This document shows positions 45,976 through 54,254 of a stretch of DNA of 64,000 bases, piece after piece. This stretch comes from a virus: positions 1 through 64,000 of the IMG/VR virus record IMGVR_UViG_3300008111_000048; one strand, 5' to 3'. The position numbers were made by a program, and so were the translations under genes. Position 1 is the first letter of the stretch. The number at the start of each line of letters is the position of its first letter. Below the pieces are notes generated by a model, which was given only the letters and a program-made list of their open reading frames with translations, did no database searches and had not been told where the DNA came from.

Positions 45976-47634
45976 TTATCCGAGACTTGAAAATGCGCTA
46001 TTAGAATAAGAAGATCCACCACCTCCTGATGATCTTCTTTCCATCGCTACTGGAGTGGGAAGTGGAACACCAACTGGTTGTACAAAAGTCTGAGTTACTA
46101 AGTATGTAGTTTGATTTTGTAAAGAAGATTGCTCATTACCACGCTCTAATGTATTCAATAAATCACCAACACCTTCGGCAACAGGATCTACTTTAGATTT
46201 TGCTGCTTTAATTTTTTTCTTTACTTCTGCAGATGGACCACCACTTAAATGCCCAAGAAGATATTGTTGACCATTCTCATCCATAATAATTGTAACATTT
46301 CCATAACCAGCATTTTCACCAGCTGAATATTCAACAAATTTTAACCCTGGTCCTAAAGTAATTGGTGTTCCGCTGGGGGCTGGAAAATCAAATCCTCTAT
46401 GCCCTCTGCCTGCACCAAGACCATCACCTTGAGACATCTTAGAAAGAGGAACTCCCCCAATGAAAACACCATTCAAAATACTTTTTGAAAGTGCTCTACC
46501 ACCACGATCACCCCATCCATTACCCCATTCAACATGTAAGTGTGGTCCAGTGGATCTTCCCGTACTTCCAATTCTACCAATAATACTACCAGGATCAACA
46601 GGAACTGAAGTTGAAGGAGTAAATGGATCCTGTTGTCCAGATCTTTGTGCTCCTGGATCCATATCATCAAGTGGTTTACTTTTATCTTTTTTATCTAATC
46701 CAAAAAATTGCAAGAATTTGGAGAAAGATTGATTAACCTGCTCAAAGGTATCATTGATACCTTCTTTATCTGATAGGAGTTGTGCGTTTATTTTTGTTCC
46801 GAAAGAAACAGTTTGAAAATTATCAAAAGAATCTACACTTTCAATTGCATTTGATCCCATCGGAGTTGCAGTAACTCCTCTAAATCCACTAGAGATTGTT
46901 GCTTTGTTTGTGCCAGTATTTTTTGCTTTAACAGTTCCACCTTTTGCAAGTCCTTGTGGTTTTTGAACTGGTGCTTGCTGTGACGATGGTGTTGGTGCTG
47001 GAGAAGGAGAAGATGCTGATGGTGTTGGAGATGGAGTTGTGGAAGGATACATTGATCCTGGTGCCCCAGGAAGACCAAGACCCTTATTAGGAACTGGATC
47101 TTGAGTTGGGTTTAAAAATTTGTTCCAAATATTATAAGCAGCTTCTGCGATTGCAATCGTCCTATCAATCTCTTTTGCAACATATCTTCTTTCATTATCA
47201 ATAGCAGACATTACACCTTGAGGATATTCTGTAACTAACCATATCATTCCCATAATTCCTTCACCAATTATTTTCAACGTTGTCTTTGTAATCTTAATTA
47301 ATAAAGCATTATCAGAGAAAAATCTTTTAAGTCTATCAATCATCTGAGGGAGATTATTAACAAACAATCCGAGAAGAACAAGACCGAAAAATTCTTTGAC
47401 TTTATCAAAAAATCCTAGTGGACCTGCAAGAACTCTCGACTTAACACTCTCGATTGTTTTTCCAATTCCGGATTCTATCTTCTGCTCCTTTTCTTTTCGC
47501 TTTTCTTGATTTTCAAAAGTAGCAGTTAATCTATTCTCTTCGACTCTAAGTTTACGCAGTTCCTTATTGTAACCAACCAATGAGTTCCTAAGATTGGATG
47601 CATTAATTCTTAATCGCGTTACTTGTGCTTCCAT
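45976..47634 (-). CDS. Tail hub/tape-like protein with circularly permuted M23 peptidase motifs
   Basis: In this 552-residue protein residues 1-60 are coiled coil, and 75-135 are hydrophobic and share a segment with the upstream gene (FFDKVKEFFGLVLLGLFVNN). Residues 180-225 are a Pro/Ser linker. The C-terminal part carries M23 metallopeptidase motifs in swapped order: STGPHLHVE (361-369) comes before HRGFD (412-416) and YLLGHLS (458-464). Canonical M23 has HxxxD first and HxH last. All zinc ligands are present, so a peptidoglycan-cutting tail enzyme is plausible. It lies between the tape-measure-like gene and gp27-like gene. Confidence 0.75.
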   Translation of the reverse strand: MEAQVTRLRINASNLRNSLVGYNKELRKLRVEENRLTATFENQEKRKEKEQKIESGIGKTIESVKSRVLAGPLGFFDKVKEFFGLVLLGLFVNNLPQMIDRLKRFFSDNALLIKITKTTLKIIGEGIMGMIWLVTEYPQGVMSAIDNERRYVAKEIDRTIAIAEAAYNIWNKFLNPTQDPVPNKGLGLPGAPGSMYPSTTPSPTPSASSPSPAPTPSSQQAPVQKPQGLAKGGTVKAKNTGTNKATISSGFRGVTATPMGSNAIESVDSFDNFQTVSFGTKINAQLLSDKEGINDTFEQVNQSFSKFLQFFGLDKKDKSKPLDDMDPGAQRSGQQDPFTPSTSVPVDPGSIIGRIGSTGRSTGPHLHVEWGNGWGDRGGRALSKSILNGVFIGGVPLSKMSQGDGLGAGRGHRGFDFPAPSGTPITLGPGLKFVEYSAGENAGYGNVTIIMDENGQQYLLGHLSGGPSAEVKKKIKAAKSKVDPVAEGVGDLLNTLERGNEQSSLQNQTTYLVTQTFVQPVGVPLPTPVAMERRSSGGGGSSYSNSAFSSLG

Positions 47635-47637
47635 ATC

Positions 47638-49485
47638 TTATACAAAAATCCCCAACATTTCTGGTACAATTTGCATATATGGATTTGCCATATTTACACT
47701 GGAAACACTTGGTTCTTCTGTTTCTACTCCACCCGCAGCACTATATTGTGGCACCCCAGACATTGGTAACGTTTGTGATGGTAAGTTTATTGGTACAATT
47801 GATGATGTTGCACTTTTCTTAACAGGTCTCTTAATATCAGAATGTAGTACAAGTTCTGGAGAAACCATATTTGAACTTGTTCTTCTCTCTGCATATCCAC
47901 CATTTCCAATTTCTTTAGTTTTTTTAACCCTCTCTTCATTAACAAACTTATCCAATTGACCTTTAAATGTTGTTAGTTGAGCAGCAAGAATTTGTAATGC
48001 ACTCTTCATTGTTGAGTTTGATACTACCAGTCCCCCAACAGCATCAGAAAAAGTAGTCCACATTCTTCCAGCATTATTATTAATGTCTTTCAAAAGTGGT
48101 CTGAACATCATTGCTGCTGATGCACGAATAACTTCTTCACCAGGAGCAAGCATCGCTGGAACACTATCAACACTTCCAGATCCAGTGCCACCAACAGTTC
48201 CACCTAATGATCTTCTGATTGGTAGTTTTGTGCTTTTTGCCTGTTTTACAATATCAATAATATTTTGAGCACTAGATGGTTTTGCAGATCCGGATCTTAA
48301 TGCTGCTTGTATTTGTTCTGGAGTATATTGTACCTGTTGTTTCCCAGACAAATTTGTAAATGTTCTAATGCCAGAAGCAGCAGGAGCAGGTGGAGGTGTT
48401 ACTGGTTTTGGTCCTCTTATTCCAATACTACTTAATCTTGTCCATAAACCACCAATAGTAGCTGTTGTAAGGGCACCACCACTAGCTAAAGCACCGATTA
48501 ATCCAGCAACAACCAATCCAAGAGCGTCAACTCCTGGAGCTTTAGTTTGTCCGCCTTTTAAGAGATCCTCTCTAACTCCTGGTGGTAAGTTTGATAAATC
48601 CCCATATATGCTTTTGGGTTTTTGTCCTGGTTGTTGAACTGGTTGTTGAACTGGTTTCTGTCTTGGAATTAAACCAAATAAAGGAGAAAAGACTCTCGTT
48701 TTCTTTAAAGTTTCGGCAAGTTTTTCAGCAGCAGCTCCACCAATATCTTTTATGCAATTTAAAACTGGACCACATCCTCCGCCAGCAGGTCCACCTCCAC
48801 TAGGACCACCTCCCCCACCTGGTTTTCCACCACCTGGTGGTTTTGGTGGTCTCTTAAATAGATCAACTATTCGTTTTAGAGCACTAACTATCTTTAAGAG
48901 TTTATATGCACCATAAAGAGCAAGTAACTCTTTCCAATGATTTGCAACAAATTTGAAGAATTTAGCAAGTTTTTGTTGATTTGCTGGATTTTCTAACCAC
49001 TTGAACGCATTATTAACCAATAATCCAGTTACAATAATACTAAAAAAATCTAATATTTTTTGGAATATACTTTTTGCTGGAGATGTTACAACATCAAAAG
49101 TTTTCATAATGCCAGAACCAAATTGTCTTACAGACTCAATGGCCTTTTCTTTTGTCCCTACCCTTTCTCTCGTTACCTTTATCTTGCTAGCTCGTAATGC
49201 CTGCCTCTTTTCAGTAATCCTATTCGCAAAATCAAGAGATAATTGTTTTTGAATTTCTACGAGAATTCTATTTGTCTCTTGTAAACTTACATCTAAACTA
49301 GTTGTTTCTGCCTTTAGACTAGATCCTACGGTACCACGTCTTTCGCCACCAATAAAACTAAAAGTAGATCTCTTTAATCTTGGACTAGAAGCAATCTGAG
49401 CACCAGTCATTACCGAAGAAGATATGTTTCTTCTACTTAACTTTGGTAATGATGGTGCTCTGTAAATTTGGTTGTTAAATTCCAC
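47638..49485 (-). CDS. Tail tape-measure/hub-like protein
   Basis: A GTG start at 49485 (MEFNNQIYRAPSLPKLSRRN), overlapping the upstream gene by 11 nt, gives 615 residues. It has a helical N-terminal third, a hydrophobic segment (ILDFFSIIVTGLLVNNAFKW), Pro/Gly-rich linkers (PPKPPGGGKPGGGGG) and a further hydrophobic stretch near residue 325. Position and length match T4 gp29, the tail-length determinator, but sequence similarity is not obvious. It shares the FF...GLLVNN segment with the next gene. Confidence 0.6.
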   Translation of the reverse strand: MEFNNQIYRAPSLPKLSRRNISSSVMTGAQIASSPRLKRSTFSFIGGERRGTVGSSLKAETTSLDVSLQETNRILVEIQKQLSLDFANRITEKRQALRASKIKVTRERVGTKEKAIESVRQFGSGIMKTFDVVTSPAKSIFQKILDFFSIIVTGLLVNNAFKWLENPANQQKLAKFFKFVANHWKELLALYGAYKLLKIVSALKRIVDLFKRPPKPPGGGKPGGGGGPSGGGPAGGGCGPVLNCIKDIGGAAAEKLAETLKKTRVFSPLFGLIPRQKPVQQPVQQPGQKPKSIYGDLSNLPPGVREDLLKGGQTKAPGVDALGLVVAGLIGALASGGALTTATIGGLWTRLSSIGIRGPKPVTPPPAPAASGIRTFTNLSGKQQVQYTPEQIQAALRSGSAKPSSAQNIIDIVKQAKSTKLPIRRSLGGTVGGTGSGSVDSVPAMLAPGEEVIRASAAMMFRPLLKDINNNAGRMWTTFSDAVGGLVVSNSTMKSALQILAAQLTTFKGQLDKFVNEERVKKTKEIGNGGYAERRTSSNMVSPELVLHSDIKRPVKKSATSSIVPINLPSQTLPMSGVPQYSAAGGVETEEPSVSSVNMANPYMQIVPEMLGIFV

Positions 49486-49654
49486 TAGATTGCTGTGCCT
49501 TTAAGTTTTCTTCTTCAATATAATCTTGAAGCAGACCAATATAAACTTCACGCTCCCAAGGCATCATATTTTCAATCTCTGTCAATGAATATTTATGATG
49601 ATGCATGAGGGCAAAATTAATTTGATAGTATGACTCAAGACTAGTATGAGCCAT
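49475..49654 (-). CDS. Small baseplate-assembly-region protein (59 aa)
   Basis: ATG 49654 (MAHTSLESYYQINFALMHHH) to TAA 49475; contains IENMMPWEREVYIGLL. The pattern is that of small helical proteins found directly after gp26 in T4-like phages and of tail-assembly chaperones that precede tape-measure genes. It starts 2 nt after the gp26 stop and overlaps the tape-like gene by 11 nt. Some cyanophage annotations call the gene at this position gp51; I would not press that. Confidence 0.72.
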   Translation of the reverse strand: MAHTSLESYYQINFALMHHHKYSLTEIENMMPWEREVYIGLLQDYIEEENLKAQQSSGI

Positions 49655-49656
49655 AC

Positions 49657-50379
49657 TTAGATGAAAAAAGCAGCTAGACCCTCCAGGACAACTTCACTTT
49701 CAACTTTTGTGTTTGGATTTTTAACTTTAATTGTATGAGCAAGTTTAGGCATTGTTACAAAAAAGTTTTCAATTTCTTTAAACTGCTTTGTATTCATTTG
49801 CTCTACAAATTCTTCAAGTTCTTCCTTACTACAATCTGATGCACTCCAAGATTCCTCTTGATCATAAACAGTATCAATACAAGAAATAATCAAAGAAAGT
49901 GACTTATCAACATTGGTGTTTTCTTCAGATACCTCAAAATTATTTTCAACAAACTGCTCAAGAGATGGATACTTGAGTTTCATTGAAAGATTATCATCAA
50001 GTTTAATAATATTAGTGTGTGCAGGATCTTTTTGAACCTTGATAGAATCAATCGCAATTTCTTCTTTTACTTGTGTTATGCCATCATCAGGACAAGTTAC
50101 ATTAACCTCAACAGTTTCACCAACTGACTTGGCACGAACATTAAGGAAGAGATATTCAATATCAAATGTCGATAGTTCTGATACTTTTACAGTTTTAGTC
50201 AGAATACAATCCGATAAGATTTGAACAATTGAACTTGAGATTTGCTTTGTATCTTCAGATTCTAATGCAATTAACAGAATTTTTTCTTCTCTAACTAGGA
50301 AAGGACGATATCTAATTTTTTTCCCAGTAGAAGGTAATTCCAACTCATACGTTGGAGTATTAATCTTTGGTAAAGGCAT
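49657..50379 (-). CDS. 26: Baseplate hub subunit gp26-like (T4_baseplate family)
   Basis: A 240-residue protein starting MPLPKINTPTYELELPSTGK followed by RPFLVREEKILLIALES, the signature N-terminus of the T4 baseplate gp26/gp51 family (PF12322). The middle has FDIEYLFLNVRAKSVGE and a zinc-less TCPDDG turn. It helps assemble the baseplate hub in T4. A TCTAAATA late promoter lies at 50407. Confidence 0.85.
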   Translation of the reverse strand: MPLPKINTPTYELELPSTGKKIRYRPFLVREEKILLIALESEDTKQISSSIVQILSDCILTKTVKVSELSTFDIEYLFLNVRAKSVGETVEVNVTCPDDGITQVKEEIAIDSIKVQKDPAHTNIIKLDDNLSMKLKYPSLEQFVENNFEVSEENTNVDKSLSLIISCIDTVYDQEESWSASDCSKEELEEFVEQMNTKQFKEIENFFVTMPKLAHTIKVKNPNTKVESEVVLEGLAAFFI

Positions 50380-50406
50380 AATGACCTATAAAACTTCAGT
50401 TGTGAT

Positions 50407-50414
50407 TATTTAGA
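50407..50414 (-). promoter_or_regulatory. Late promoter TCTAAATA
   Basis: TCTAAATA on the minus strand, 27 nt before the gp26 ATG; the same word forms the divergent promoter at 51198-51238. Confidence 0.6.
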
Positions 50415-50423
50415 CCCAATTAT

Positions 50424-51200
50424 CTACCTAATAAATCCATCAGTAAGAACTTCATTTCTAGTTCTTGGGCGGTTTCTTGGTGGTTGTGGAACTGATGGTT
50501 TTTGTTCTGCTGCTGGTGGTATCGGTGCTTCTGGACTTTGACTTTGTTCTTGTTTTGGCACAACAAATCTACCAAGAACATATCGATCATAGTTCATTGT
50601 CACAGTAACTTTCATCAATTCACTTGGTCCATAAGCAACTGGAATACTAGTGACAGATTTTGGAAATGCATTAACTAATTGGTATTGCAATCTCGTGCTT
50701 CCAGGAACGTTATATCCTCTATTGAATTTTGTAATGAATAATTGACTGGTTTTATAATTTTCAGGCCAGTTGAATCTACGATATGCATATGGAAGATCTG
50801 AAGATGCTGCTATTTCAGAATTCCCACCAACATAATTCATCCAAAATTCAAAAAATTGAAGAACCTTATACTCTGTATCAATGTAAAAAGTAAAATCAAT
50901 GTCAGTATATAATCTAGTATGAGCAAATTCTTGGGGAACTCCCATGTAATTATCTTTTACTTCTGCAGTGGCGTATGTTGAAGTTGGTAGAGTTGCATCA
51001 GAACAAAGAAGACCTAAAGTTTTTCCAAATTCAGATAAACTAATTTGAGGACCCCATGATGCATTTTGCAATTTACCAATAAAATCTGAATTGAATTGTC
51101 CAATATGCACCTGATAATAATTAGTCATTGCAATTTTGCCAAAATAAGTTTTGGCATTTGCCATAGTCACATTTTCCACTGGTTGCGGAGTATTAGGCAT
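50424..51200 (-). CDS. Baseplate tail-tube initiator-like protein (gp54-like, gp19 fold)
   Basis: The 258-residue protein has a tail-tube-type core: YYQVHIGQFNSDF, LSEFGKTLGLLCSDATLPTS, RLYTDIDFTFYIDTEYKVLQ, FFEFWMN and VTVTMNYDRYVLG, with a Pro-rich tail. These fit the T4 gp19-like family that includes the tube-initiating proteins gp48 and gp54. The gene is divergent from gp4 and shares an overlapping late promoter. I favour gp54; a plain tail-tube protein is less likely because gp19 normally lies with gp18, not here. Confidence 0.72.
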   Translation of the reverse strand: MPNTPQPVENVTMANAKTYFGKIAMTNYYQVHIGQFNSDFIGKLQNASWGPQISLSEFGKTLGLLCSDATLPTSTYATAEVKDNYMGVPQEFAHTRLYTDIDFTFYIDTEYKVLQFFEFWMNYVGGNSEIAASSDLPYAYRRFNWPENYKTSQLFITKFNRGYNVPGSTRLQYQLVNAFPKSVTSIPVAYGPSELMKVTVTMNYDRYVLGRFVVPKQEQSQSPEAPIPPAAEQKPSVPQPPRNRPRTRNEVLTDGFIR

Positions 51201-51238
51201 CTAAATATTTTTACTTGATATTATTAAATATTTAGATG
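51198..51238. promoter_or_regulatory. Divergent overlapping late promoters in a 13-bp inverted repeat
   Basis: CATCTAAATATTT (51198-51210) is perfectly inverted at 51226-51238. Each arm contains a TCTAAATA late word on one strand and the ATG of the divergent gene on the other: the plus-strand box (51200-51207) serves gp4 at 51236, and the minus-strand box (51229-51236) serves the gene starting at 51200. Neither leader has a clear Shine-Dalgarno. Confidence 0.75.
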
Positions 51239-51673
51239 TCGTATAAAGGAAAATATCAACCATCATACCCTCAAAAATACAAGGGAGATCCAACTAATAT
51301 CATTTATAGATCATTATGGGAAAGAAAATTCATGGTCTATTGTGATCTCAATGAAAATGTTCTTGAGTGGGGATCTGAAGAGATTGCACTTCCTTATCGT
51401 TCACCAATCGACAATCGTATTCATAGATATTTTCCAGACTTTTACATTAAAGTAAAAGAATCAACTGGACAAATTAAAAAGTATTTAATTGAAGTTAAGC
51501 CTAAAAGACAAACATTACCACCACCAAAACCGAAAAGGCAAACAAAAGGATACATTTATGAGGCATATGAGTACGCAAAAAATCAGGCAAAATGGAGAGC
51601 AGCAAAAGAATTTTGTGAAGACAGAAATTGGGATTTTAAAGTTCTAACCGAGGATGAACTAGGTATCAAGTAA
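51236..51673 (+). CDS. 4: Head completion protein gp4
   Basis: A 145-residue protein starting MSYKGKYQPSYPQKYKGDPT followed by IIYRSLWERKFMVYCD and YFPDFYIKVKE, then LIEVKPK. This is the T4 gp4 (gp50) family, about 150 residues, which resembles a small PD-(D/E)XK-type nuclease (PDF...EVK). In T4 it is needed to complete heads after packaging. First of four plus-strand genes in this window. Confidence 0.9.
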   Translation: MSYKGKYQPSYPQKYKGDPTNIIYRSLWERKFMVYCDLNENVLEWGSEEIALPYRSPIDNRIHRYFPDFYIKVKESTGQIKKYLIEVKPKRQTLPPPKPKRQTKGYIYEAYEYAKNQAKWRAAKEFCEDRNWDFKVLTEDELGIK

Positions 51674-52068
51674 TGCCAAGAAAAACCCTAAGACAAAGAC
51701 AAAATCCAACAGATGATAAGAATAGTAGAGTTAGATCTGTAATTGATAATCTTCAAGGTAATGAAGATCCAGATGATTTAATGTTAGAAATTATGAACGT
51801 TTTAACGGAAACTAATAAAGGTCCAAAAGTTGGAAGATATTATACATTTGTTTATCAACCAAAAACACCAAATATTAGTTACGATCAAAATCCCCTTGTT
51901 GCAGTGACTGAGGTTTATGGTTGGGGATTTAGAGGTATTAATTTTCATTGGGGAGAATCTCGCCAATATACCTGGGACGAGATTGCTGGAGGTTTATATG
52001 AAATTTATGCGGAAGAAATTCCAGATCTTATAGAGGTTCCTTTTGGAAAAATCCGTCTAAATAGTTAA
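51673..52068 (+). CDS. Conserved T4-like structural-region protein
   Basis: A 131-residue protein starting MPRKTLRQRQNPTDDKNSRV and containing VGRYYTFVYQPKTPN, then VYGWGFRGINFHWGESRQYT. Conserved between gp4 and the tube-cap gene in cyanomyoviruses, with no assigned function that I know. Overlaps gp4 by 1 nt. Probably late and structural or assembly-related. Confidence 0.75.
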   Translation: MPRKTLRQRQNPTDDKNSRVRSVIDNLQGNEDPDDLMLEIMNVLTETNKGPKVGRYYTFVYQPKTPNISYDQNPLVAVTEVYGWGFRGINFHWGESRQYTWDEIAGGLYEIYAEEIPDLIEVPFGKIRLNS

Positions 52069-52080
52069 AAAATTAGCCAA

Positions 52081-53022
52081 ATGGCGCAGGTATTAAGGTA
52101 TCCATACGACTTATATACTCAAGAGACAGACTATCTGCAGATAACTTTGCGTAGGAAAAAAGCAGCATCTTCATCTTTAGAAGAATTTGGTTCATCTTCT
52201 TTAATAAAAAAGAATGGTGCATATCAAGGTGGTCCTACTCAAAATGCTTCTAACGTTGGGAAAAAAATATCTTCAGGATTTGTAAGTCAAGTTGGTGACA
52301 TAATTCTTTTACCTATACCATCAAGTATCGGAGATAGCAATAGCGTAAATTTTTCAGAAGATAAGTTAGATGCAATAACAGCTAAAGTTGCTGGTGCTGC
52401 TTATAATATTATGACAACTCAAACACCAGGAAAAACTGATATTACTGGTTTTTTGAACAAACTTGGTGAAAATACTTTAAAAGAATTAAAAGGTGTATTT
52501 GCAGAGTCTGCGGACCTTAGAGCAATATATCTAACAAAATTAGCGGCAGAGGCAGCTGGACTTGCTGGTATTGGAAACATTAGTCTAGACCAAATTTTAG
52601 CAAGATCTCAAGGAAAAATCTTGAATCCAAATATGGAGTTGTTATTTAATGGTCCAACAATTAGATCATTTAAATTTTCTTTTAAAATGACCCCAAGAAG
52701 TAAAAAAGAAGGAGATCAAGTAAAATTGATTATTGGATCATTAAAAAGACACATGGCACCAACTCCTGCTGGAAATTTCCTTGGAACACCAGGACAATTT
52801 GATTTAACTTATAGAAGTGGACCAGATAATCATAAGTTTCTAAACAAAATCAAAACTTGTGTGCTTCAGGATATGTCGGTAAATTACACTGGTGAAAATG
52901 TTTATGCAACATATGAAGATGGGACACCAGTTTCGATGATTATGGACTTGACATTCAAAGAACTAGAACCTATCTATTCATCTGATTATAGCAATGATCC
53001 AAACGAAGGAGTAGGATACTAA
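52081..53022 (+). CDS. Baseplate tail-tube cap-like protein (gp48-like)
   Basis: A 313-residue protein starting MAQVLRYPYDLYTQETDYLQ. It has a low-complexity Ser/Gly region, an Ala-rich helical middle (IYLTKLAAEAAGLAGIGNIS) and a tube-like C-terminal domain (RSFKFSFKMTPRSKKEGDQV; TYEDGTPVSMIMDLTFKELE). The last pattern is typical of gp48-family tail-tube caps (T4 gp48, 364 residues). It lies directly upstream of gp53, as in other cyanophages. Confidence 0.75.
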   Translation: MAQVLRYPYDLYTQETDYLQITLRRKKAASSSLEEFGSSSLIKKNGAYQGGPTQNASNVGKKISSGFVSQVGDIILLPIPSSIGDSNSVNFSEDKLDAITAKVAGAAYNIMTTQTPGKTDITGFLNKLGENTLKELKGVFAESADLRAIYLTKLAAEAAGLAGIGNISLDQILARSQGKILNPNMELLFNGPTIRSFKFSFKMTPRSKKEGDQVKLIIGSLKRHMAPTPAGNFLGTPGQFDLTYRSGPDNHKFLNKIKTCVLQDMSVNYTGENVYATYEDGTPVSMIMDLTFKELEPIYSSDYSNDPNEGVGY

Positions 53023-53024
53023 AA

Positions 53025-53675
53025 ATGGCAAACTATTTTTCTTATCTACCAGATTTAGAATATCAATCATTTTTAAATGATAAGACATCTGATAGAGATT
53101 ACGTTCTGGTCAAAAATCTCTTCAGGAGAGTCAAACTTCGTGACGATGTATATAATTCCTTGACAGCATTTACAAAATATCAAGTTCCAGATGGATCTCG
53201 TCCAGATACAGTTGCGGAAGAACTTTATGATGATGCTAATTATGATTGGGTTGTTCTAATCACGGCAAATATTATACACCTAAGAGATGAATGGCCTCTT
53301 TCAAATTCACAACTTTATAATTATGCAGAAAACAAGTATGGAACAACTTTGACTGATATCAAATTTTACGAGACTAAAGAAGTACGAGATTCTTTAAATC
53401 GACTTATTTTACCTGCTGGTAAGATTGTATCTTCAAATTTTACTATTCCAAATCCATCAAATCCAAACGCTAATTTAAATCCAGTAAATGCAGTATCAAA
53501 CTACGAATACGAAACTAGATTGAATGATAAAAAAAGAAACATTTATGTACTGAAACCAATTTATCTGCAGCAGTTCTTACTTGACATGAGAACTGTGATG
53601 GATTATCAGGATTCTTCACAATATGTCAGTGAGAAACTCATCCGTACTGAGAATACTAGGATCACGATGCCATAA
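53025..53675 (+). CDS. 53: Baseplate wedge protein gp53
   Basis: A 216-residue protein starting MANYFSYLPDLEYQSFLNDK, with RVKLRDDVYNSLTAF, then AEELYDDANYDWVVLITANI and DEWPLSN, the gp53 signature (gp53 family PF11246; T4 gp53 196 residues). gp53 holds the wedges together around the hub. Its last 60 nt overlap the 3' end of the convergent Mom-like gene on the other strand. Confidence 0.9.
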   Translation: MANYFSYLPDLEYQSFLNDKTSDRDYVLVKNLFRRVKLRDDVYNSLTAFTKYQVPDGSRPDTVAEELYDDANYDWVVLITANIIHLRDEWPLSNSQLYNYAENKYGTTLTDIKFYETKEVRDSLNRLILPAGKIVSSNFTIPNPSNPNANLNPVNAVSNYEYETRLNDKKRNIYVLKPIYLQQFLLDMRTVMDYQDSSQYVSEKLIRTENTRITMP

Positions 53676-54254
53676 GAGTTCTAAACTCTTATCAAATATC
53701 ATTACATATCGGTGTTTGCGGGAGCGGTCTTTCCATTCTCCTTCAGCACCTTTAACTTTGCCTCTAGAGTGTTTAGTTCCGTCTGCATAGTAGAAATCCT
53801 TCTTTGGGTCTGAAAGTCCGCAATATTTAAAATTACAAGCGCGATAGATTGTACCAAAATGGAAATCACTATCAGCGTAAGAGATGATTGCCCTAACTTT
53901 TGTATCCTTCCGTAACTGTCTAATCGCTCTTGAAACAAACCAAGAAGTGATATTATGTTCGGTTCCCTGGGTTTCAGGGTGGATGCAAAGTCGTGAAAGT
54001 TCAAATAATCCTTCTTGCTCATTCCGTTCGAGTCCAAATGCTCCTTGTGCAATTTCAGGAACAGGGAGACCTGTGAAGACACAGACTCCCTGAATGCCGC
54101 CGATGTTCAATGGGCAAAAATCGTTACCCTTATATAAACCATAATTATAACCAGATCTAAAACCTTTAGAAAAATCCTTAAGATAATGAAACCGCAGAAG
54201 TAATTCTGCGGATTCGGATTTACTTACACGATCAATGTAGTAATCAGACTTCAC
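53616..54254 (-). CDS. Mom-like DNA-modification protein (GNAT-like fold)
   Basis: The 212-residue protein matches phage Mu Mom-type proteins: GIQGVCVFTGLPVPEIAQGA, LFELSRLCIHPETQG, SWFVSRAIRQLRK, IISYADSDFHFGTIYRACNF and KYCG. Mom uses an acetyl-CoA-related fold to convert adenine in DNA to N6-carbamoylmethyladenine, which protects phage DNA from restriction. It overlaps gp32 upstream by 4 nt, so it would be made early with the replication proteins. The C-terminus (HRDPSILSTDEFLTDIL) overlaps gp53 on the other strand. Confidence 0.78.
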   Translation of the reverse strand: MKSDYYIDRVSKSESAELLLRFHYLKDFSKGFRSGYNYGLYKGNDFCPLNIGGIQGVCVFTGLPVPEIAQGAFGLERNEQEGLFELSRLCIHPETQGTEHNITSWFVSRAIRQLRKDTKVRAIISYADSDFHFGTIYRACNFKYCGLSDPKKDFYYADGTKHSRGKVKGAEGEWKDRSRKHRYVMIFDKSLELLWHRDPSILSTDEFLTDIL

